Of a DNA stretch of 64,000 bases, positions 59,560-64,000 are shown one piece after another. How positions within the stretch are numbered: the first letter of the stretch is position 1; the number at the start of each line of letters is the position of its first letter. The stretch lies in assembly GCA_035606355.1 (NCBI GenBank), contig DATNFO010000051.1, positions 1-64,000 of the forward strand, written 5' to 3'. Both the position numbers and the translations under genes were made by a program. This DNA is from Sulfopaludibacter sp035606355. GTDB taxonomy: Bacteria > Acidobacteriota > Terriglobia > Bryobacterales > Bryobacteraceae. The notes beneath the pieces were generated by a model. The model saw only the letters and a program-made list of their open reading frames with translations, searched no databases and was not told the DNA's origin.

Positions 59560-60561
59560 CTACTGGGGCCTTTTCGGGTTCCACTCCACTTTCTTGAACC
59601 CGGCAGGCACTTCGAATTGTCCGCTATCGACTGCCGATGACGAGAAGCCCGTCATTTCCGTGTTCATTTGCACCAGCACTCCGGCGTTTTGACCGTTCGA
59701 TGCCTGATCGTCCTGCTGCTGCTTCTTTCTTCCGAGTCCGAACTTGCCTCCGAGTGCGCCGGCCAACCCGCCGCCGCCCGAATTCGACGAACTGCCGGCC
59801 GATTGCTGTTGGGTTTGCGTTCCGTCCGCGGGCGGCTGTCCGGCTGCTCCCATCGTGATCGTCTGAAACACCGGCATGCCGTCCAGTTTGCCTACCTCTT
59901 TGTACACTTCCGCCATTCCGCGCGCGGCCTGCGGCTGCGTCATGAACATGTTGCTGCCGGGCGTCCAATCCAGTTTCTCCGCCATCCGTTTGTAGAAGTC
60001 GCGGGCCTCGCCGTATCCCGGGACGGCCGGCGCAATCCACATATCGCTGGTGATCACCATGGACCCCTGCTGCCCCTTGGTCGTGTCCGTGGCCTGCATC
60101 TCCATCGTGACGACGGTTTCCTTGGTGTTGTAGCCGTTGATCTCCTTGGTGTTGCCGGTGTTCTTAGCGGACACCTTGAAATCCATCTGCACATTGTCGC
60201 CGTTGTCGGCTTTCTGATGCTGCTCCATCTTCTGCTGCATCTCCGCCATCATGCGCTTCATATCGTCGAATGTGGCGATGCTGTACTGCTTCTTTTGAAA
60301 ATCGATGCTGGTGATGGTCTGATTATTCAGGTCAATAATGCTGGCGTGCTGTGCCGAACGATGCAGCATCCGGTCACCCTTCACTGCCACCGTGCTCTGC
60401 AGCGGCTCGCGCGCCGCTTTCGAAAACACTCCGACCACCTTCATCATGCTGGCAATCGCGCCACCCGTAATTGTGCTCTTTTCCTGATAGGAAAAATCCG
60501 CAAGCAGTGGGCAGGCGCCCAAAGCCGCGATCGCGGTGATTCCCGTTACCTTCGAAAACAT
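59560..60561 (-). CDS. Secreted DUF4412-like protein
   Basis: 333 residues with a signal peptide ('VTGITAIAALGACPLLA'). The mature start 'DFSYQEKSTITGGAIASMMKVVG' and the blocks 'LNNQTITSIDFQKKQYSIATFDDMKRMM' and 'MWIAPAVPGYGEARDFYKRMAEKL' are like the DUF4412 group of secreted proteins (Met-rich, predicted beta sandwich). A Gln/Ser/Gly-rich linker ('QTQQQSAGSSSNSGGGGLAG') precedes a C-terminal segment. Function unknown. GGAGG lies 4-9 nt before the ATG. Confidence 0.75.
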   Translation of the reverse strand: MFSKVTGITAIAALGACPLLADFSYQEKSTITGGAIASMMKVVGVFSKAAREPLQSTVAVKGDRMLHRSAQHASIIDLNNQTITSIDFQKKQYSIATFDDMKRMMAEMQQKMEQHQKADNGDNVQMDFKVSAKNTGNTKEINGYNTKETVVTMEMQATDTTKGQQGSMVITSDMWIAPAVPGYGEARDFYKRMAEKLDWTPGSNMFMTQPQAARGMAEVYKEVGKLDGMPVFQTITMGAAGQPPADGTQTQQQSAGSSSNSGGGGLAGALGGKFGLGRKKQQQDDQASNGQNAGVLVQMNTEMTGFSSSAVDSGQFEVPAGFKKVEWNPKRPQ

Positions 60562-60637
60562 AAATCCTCCGTTCTTTTGCTATCATACGCGGCGAAGCGA
60601 GCCGCGGGGGTACAATGGCAACGTCCGGGAGAGAGTC

Positions 60638-61081
60638 GTGAACGAACTCACCATCAGGCCCACCATGAAGTTCATCAAGCTGGGGGCTAGTCTCGCAGCC
60701 CTCGTCTTCCTTGCCCTGGAAGTCCTCTACCTAGTCGAGTGGCGCGATACGATGCCTGCGTGGGTGATGGCCTTCCCTGTCCTGATATTGTTCTGGCCCC
60801 TGACGCGCTACATGCGCCGTCAATACATGACGGTGGTCGTCACGGCGGACCGCCTCCGGTATGAAACCGGAGTCACGTCAAAGGTGACCCGTAACATTCA
60901 ACTGGCGAAGTTGCAGGATGTGCGCGTGGAGCAAAACATGAAGCAGCGGATGTTCGGAGTCGGCAATCTGTCGCTCGAAACCGCGGGCGAAGCGAGCCGG
61001 CTGACGATTCCGAATGTGGATAATCCGCAGGGCCTGGCCGATGAGATTATGAACCGCTCACAGCGGGGCGCCGTTAGCTAG
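60638..61081 (+). CDS. Membrane protein with bacterial PH (bPH2) domain
   Basis: 147 residues: two hydrophobic helices near the N-terminus ('LGASLAALVFLALEVLYLV', 'VMAFPVLILFWPLTRYM') and a bPH2/DUF304 domain ('MTVVVTADRLRYETGVTSKVTRNIQLAKLQDVRVEQ', 'VGNLSLETAGEASRLTIPNVDNP'). The start is GTG 60638, since no ATG exists before the domain; GGGAGAG lies upstream. Such proteins are found in the YdbS family, role unknown. It converges with the sulfite reductase gene, overlapping by 8 nt. Confidence 0.85.
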   Translation: MNELTIRPTMKFIKLGASLAALVFLALEVLYLVEWRDTMPAWVMAFPVLILFWPLTRYMRRQYMTVVVTADRLRYETGVTSKVTRNIQLAKLQDVRVEQNMKQRMFGVGNLSLETAGEASRLTIPNVDNPQGLADEIMNRSQRGAVS

Positions 61082-62858
61082 CGCACTCGCCCTTGCCGAG
61101 TTTGACGGAGAATTCCACCGCGTCGCCCCAATCCTGATAGATTTCGGGGAACAACTCGGCAGGCTTCGCCAGATCGGACGTCAACGCGCGGAACGTTTCC
61201 ACTTTTTGCCGCAGGACGTAGGAGCGGAAGCTCTCGCCATTTTCGCGATTGGCCACAAAATGGTCCAGCACGCGGCGCACGGCCTCCGGCGCAAGCCGCG
61301 CCGGAACGCTCTGCACCGCCAGCCCGAAGCGCAGCATCCCCTCATCGTCGAATCCGCCGCCGAGCAGCAACTGGTAGTACGGCACTTCTTTGCCGTCGAT
61401 CTTACGCGCGTTGCCGTAGAAGCCGATGTCCGCCACCCAATGATGGCCGCATGCATTCGGGCAGCCGCTGGCTTTGATGTCCAGCGTCTTCACCTGCGCG
61501 TCGTCATAGGCGCGCACCGTTTGTTGCAGCGCCGCGCCCAGGTTCATGGTTTTGGTGAGCGCCAGGTTGCACGAGTACGCGCCAGGGCAGGTGATGATGT
61601 CGTCGATCTCATTGGCGCCCGCATCGGCCAGACCGAGCGGCTGCATCGCCGCGTAAAGCTGCGGCAATCGCGCCAGCGGAACATACGCCAGCAGCAGATT
61701 CTGATTGATGGCGACGCGCACCAGGCCGTCGCCGAACGTGCGGGCCGCATTCGCGATGCCCCGCAACTGCTCGCTCGAAAGGTTGCCCTGGTCCACCTTC
61801 AGCGTTGCCGCCGCGTACCCGGTCTGCCTCTGCTCCTGTACGTTCGTTTCGAGCCACGCGTCGTAAGCGGTGTCCTCGGTGTGCTTCTGCTGCAAGACCG
61901 GCAGCGCAGCGCCGTGACCCAGCACCGGCGGTGTGCTCTGGTACCCGCCGAACCCTTCGGGGACCATGTCCGGCCACGCGATGCCGCCGTTCTCGAGAAT
62001 ATCGGCGTACTCGCGGTCGATCTGTTCCTTCACCCATGCGAACCCGCGCGTGCGCACCACGAATTTCAATCGCGCGGTGTTCTTGTTCTGGCGGTTGCCG
62101 TATTGGTTGAAGACGCGAACCACAGCCTGGCAACGGTTCAGGAGCCGCTCTTCCGGCACAAACTCGTCGAGCAGTTGCGCCTCCGTGGGCAGCGGTCCCA
62201 GACCGCCTCCCACCACCATGCGGAAACCGCGGCGGCCATCACGGATCACCGCGCGCAGTCCTACGTCGTTCATCGCGCCGTGCACGCAATCCTGTCCCGC
62301 GCAGCCGTCAAAGGAGAACTTGAACTTTCGGGGTAGATTGCCGGTGAGGTCTTTGCGCAGGAAGGCGTAGGCCAGTTTCTGCGCGTAGGGACGAACGTCG
62401 AATACCTCGTCGCGCGCGATGCCGCTGAGCGGGCACGCGGTCACGTTGCGCACGGTGTTGTAGCAAGCTTCGCGGTTGGTCAGGCCGGCGTCGGCGAGCA
62501 CGTGCATGAGATCGGCGACACGCGCCAGCGGCACAAAATGGAACTGCATGTTCTGGCGCGTCGTGAGGTGGCTCTTGCCGCCTCCGAAATCGTCGGCTAC
62601 ACGAGCCAACGCCTGGAACTGCTCCGCCGTCGCCAAGCCGCTAGGGATTTTGCAGCGCACCATCTGCACGCCTGCCTGCCGCTGGCCGTAAATGCCGTGT
62701 TTTAAACGGAAGGGACGAAACTGCGCATCGGTGAGCTCGCCGGCCAGAAAACGGGCAGCTTCGCGGCGGAAAATTTCGATCTCTTCCCGAACGGTTTTCT
62801 GATGCTCAGCTTCGAACTCTTCGCGGTGGGCAAGACCGGGCTCAAGGATAGTCGACAT
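61074..62858 (-). CDS. Nitrite/sulfite reductase (siroheme, 4Fe-4S)
   Basis: 594 residues with a duplicated ferredoxin-like/siroheme fold. The cluster- and siroheme-binding Cys are in 'DIITCPGAYSCNLALTKTMNL' (C-x5-C) and 'KASGCPNACGHHWVADIGF' (C-x3-C). First-half marks include 'HLTTRQNMQFHFVPL' and 'VRNVTACPLSGIARDEVFD'. It reduces sulfite or nitrite with six electrons, probably from ferredoxin. ATG 62858 has AGGTGAT upstream; GTG 62864 lies inside it. Sulfite or nitrite preference cannot be settled here, and no other assimilation genes flank it. Confidence 0.93.
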   Translation of the reverse strand: MSTILEPGLAHREEFEAEHQKTVREEIEIFRREAARFLAGELTDAQFRPFRLKHGIYGQRQAGVQMVRCKIPSGLATAEQFQALARVADDFGGGKSHLTTRQNMQFHFVPLARVADLMHVLADAGLTNREACYNTVRNVTACPLSGIARDEVFDVRPYAQKLAYAFLRKDLTGNLPRKFKFSFDGCAGQDCVHGAMNDVGLRAVIRDGRRGFRMVVGGGLGPLPTEAQLLDEFVPEERLLNRCQAVVRVFNQYGNRQNKNTARLKFVVRTRGFAWVKEQIDREYADILENGGIAWPDMVPEGFGGYQSTPPVLGHGAALPVLQQKHTEDTAYDAWLETNVQEQRQTGYAAATLKVDQGNLSSEQLRGIANAARTFGDGLVRVAINQNLLLAYVPLARLPQLYAAMQPLGLADAGANEIDDIITCPGAYSCNLALTKTMNLGAALQQTVRAYDDAQVKTLDIKASGCPNACGHHWVADIGFYGNARKIDGKEVPYYQLLLGGGFDDEGMLRFGLAVQSVPARLAPEAVRRVLDHFVANRENGESFRSYVLRQKVETFRALTSDLAKPAELFPEIYQDWGDAVEFSVKLGKGECAS

Positions 62859-62863
62859 AATCA

Positions 62864-62910
62864 CCTGTATTTCTATAGGGATTATACATGCTCAATCACC
62901 CTGATCGCAA
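62864..62910 (-). promoter_or_regulatory. Promoter and possible operator of the sulfite/nitrite reductase gene
   Basis: On the minus strand TTGCGA (62910-62905) and TATAAT (62886-62881) are separated by 18 bp. Between the -10 box and the ATG lies an imperfect 16-bp palindrome (plus-strand CCTGTATTTCTATAGG, 62864-62879) that could bind a repressor. The regulator is unknown. Confidence 0.6.
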
Positions 62911-63040
62911 TCGGGATTACCGCCAAGGGTTTTACCTTGAGGTCCGCGTGGGGAAGTATTAACTTACCGGTAGTGGAAACTTACGAAAATCAGCTTGATG
63001 GGCTTCGTGGTCCGGCGCGGGGAGCCGCGGAGGGGAATGC

Positions 63041-63460
63041 ATGAGCGCCACACGGCTCTACCGGATTTCGGCTGTTCTGTTCGTCCTCTTCGCCGCAGGG
63101 CACACCTTCGGATTTTTCGGCTTACAGCCGCCGACAGCGGCTTCGGCAGCAGTCTGGAGCGGCATGAACAATGTGCATTTCAACGTCGGGAACGCGACGT
63201 ACAGCTACGGCGAGTTCTATCGCGGCTCAGGGCTGACCATCACGGTGTACCTGCTCTTTTCGGCGTTTCTTTCGTGGCGCCTCGGCTCGATCGCTGCCAA
63301 GTGGCCGCAAGCGATCGGATGGCTGGGCTGGGTGTTCTGCGGCGCCCAGGTGGCGGGCATCGTGTTTGCAGCGATGTATTTCCCCGCGCCGCCGCTCATT
63401 CTGTCGATTCTGCTGACGGTCAGCCTCGGCTGGGCGGCGATGAGGTTGAAAGCGGCGTAG
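63041..63460 (+). CDS. Small integral membrane protein of unknown function
   Basis: 139 residues with four predicted membrane helices ('ISAVLFVLFAAGHTFGFFGL', 'LTITVYLLFSAFLSW', 'AIGWLGWVFCGAQVAGIVFAAMYF', 'LILSILLTVSLGWAAM'). 'WSGMNNVHFNVGNATYSYGEFYRGSGL' between helices 1 and 2 is typical of a conserved hypothetical membrane family. No functional motif. A TGA of a longer frame precedes it by none; ATG 63041 has GGGGA upstream. It is 1 nt upstream of the next gene. Confidence 0.8.
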   Translation: MSATRLYRISAVLFVLFAAGHTFGFFGLQPPTAASAAVWSGMNNVHFNVGNATYSYGEFYRGSGLTITVYLLFSAFLSWRLGSIAAKWPQAIGWLGWVFCGAQVAGIVFAAMYFPAPPLILSILLTVSLGWAAMRLKAA

Positions 63461-63461
63461 C

Positions 63462-64000
63462 ATGGCCAAGCTCATCTACGCCTCTCCAACTTCACTCGAT
63501 GGCTACATCGCCGATGACGGTGACTTCGGATGGTCGGAGCCGGACGACGAGGTGTTTGCTTTCATCAGCGGCGTTCTGCGCCCCATCGGCACGTATCTCT
63601 ATGGACGCGGTACGTACGAGACGATGGCAATCTGGGAGACGCCGGAGGTTTTTCCGAATCTGAAGCCGTCCATGCTGAACTTCGCACGCATGTGGCAGCG
63701 CGCGAATAAAATCGTCTATTCCCGATCGCTGGGGGCGGTCGCTACATCGAACACGCGTCTGGAGCGGGTATTCGACCACCAGGCGGTGCGCAACCTGAAG
63801 GCGCACTCGGATCACGATCTTTCGGTGGGCGGTCCGGCGCTCGCGGCACAGGCGATCCGGGCCGGACTCGTCGACGAGTATCACCTGTTCATGGTGCCGG
63901 TAATTCGCGGCCGGGGCAAACGCGTCCTGCCCGCGGACGTTTCCGTGAAGCTCGATCTTCTGGCAGAGCGCCGGTTTGCGAATGGATGGGTGTGTCTTCA
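63462..64000 (+). CDS. DHFR/RibD C-terminal family reductase (cut by window end)
   Basis: 179 residues visible without a stop. 'LIYASPTSLDGYIADDGDFGW' at the start, 'YLYGRGTYETMAIW' in the middle and 'SVGGPALAAQAIRAGLVDEYHLFMVPVIRGRGKRVLP' near the end are the landmarks of the RibD_C/YwjB-type dihydrofolate reductase-like family. The expected remaining length is only a few tens of residues. ATG 63462 follows the previous stop by 1 nt; the two probably form an operon. The substrate is unknown. Confidence 0.88.
   Translation, partial: MAKLIYASPTSLDGYIADDGDFGWSEPDDEVFAFISGVLRPIGTYLYGRGTYETMAIWETPEVFPNLKPSMLNFARMWQRANKIVYSRSLGAVATSNTRLERVFDHQAVRNLKAHSDHDLSVGGPALAAQAIRAGLVDEYHLFMVPVIRGRGKRVLPADVSVKLDLLAERRFANGWVCL

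Overview
The window is a chromosomal segment of a GC-rich bacterium, most likely an Acidobacteriota member related to Solibacter/Bryobacter (order Bryobacterales). The inference rests on gene families rather than a marker phylogeny: two ADOP-type ABC permeases, one beside a PadR regulator; a 1200-residue Oar-like TonB-dependent receptor with a carboxypeptidase-regulatory N-terminal domain; a VWA protein of the acidobacterial 'VWFA-related' type; a TIGR03067 protein; a PEP-CTERM protein; and a Gfo/Idh/MocA oxidoreductase with a Tat signal. No rRNA, tRNA, CRISPR array, phage module or intact insertion sequence was found.

Layout. 1-2936: dispersed repeat, ADOP permease, and the remnant of a second ADOP gene. 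3030-9954: tightly coupled five-gene cluster (FkbH-like HAD/ACP protein, glycosyltransferase, glycosyltransferase-thioesterase fusion, phosphopantetheinyl transferase, 2-hydroxyacid dehydrogenase) that looks like a small carrier-protein-based biosynthetic pathway with no ketosynthase or NRPS module. 9989-15678: Gfo/Idh/MocA oxidoreductase, PadR-ADOP pair, a two-repeat membrane protein, a cNMP-binding-domain protein. 15684-19648: palindromic element, then on the minus strand the operon MFS transporter, PBP4-type DD-carboxypeptidase, HpnB-like glycosyltransferase. 19649-22205: a putative sigma54-driven small RNA, an alpha/beta hydrolase, a structured RNA with an extended 16S-tail complement, ribosomal protein L31, and an antitoxin with a broken toxin. 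22206-23573: ECF sigma factor, single-span putative anti-sigma, Spy-like anchored protein. 23792-27043: TldD-TldE(PmbA) and an anchored protein.

27088-37626: PEP-CTERM protein, repeats, VWA protein, Maf-PrmA, PPK2, TlpA-like thioredoxin, secreted proteins, TonB-dependent receptor. 37667-42137: FmdB zinc ribbon, DAHP synthase, fibronectin-type III lipoprotein, TIGR03067 protein. 42638-47722: an overlapping nucleoside salvage operon (pyrimidine phosphorylase, CNT transporter, purine nucleoside phosphorylase, cytidine deaminase, exported amidohydrolase). 47811-50396: Mrp ATPase, small anchored protein, frameshifted GT-C-type membrane protein. 50447-56260: CDGSH protein, hybrid histidine kinase, MtaB, hemerythrin, ArsA-type ATPase. 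56303-64000: S46 peptidase, TPR protein, DUF4412-like protein, bPH2 protein, sulfite/nitrite reductase, small membrane protein and a truncated DHFR-family gene at the window edge.

The most interesting parts are the FkbH/glycosyltransferase/thioesterase cluster, the structured RNA upstream of rpmE, the putative sigma54-dependent small RNA at 19765-19892, and a mosaic dispersed repeat present at four places. Many promoters place the -10 box 6-10 nt before the start codon, which suggests frequent leaderless mRNAs.
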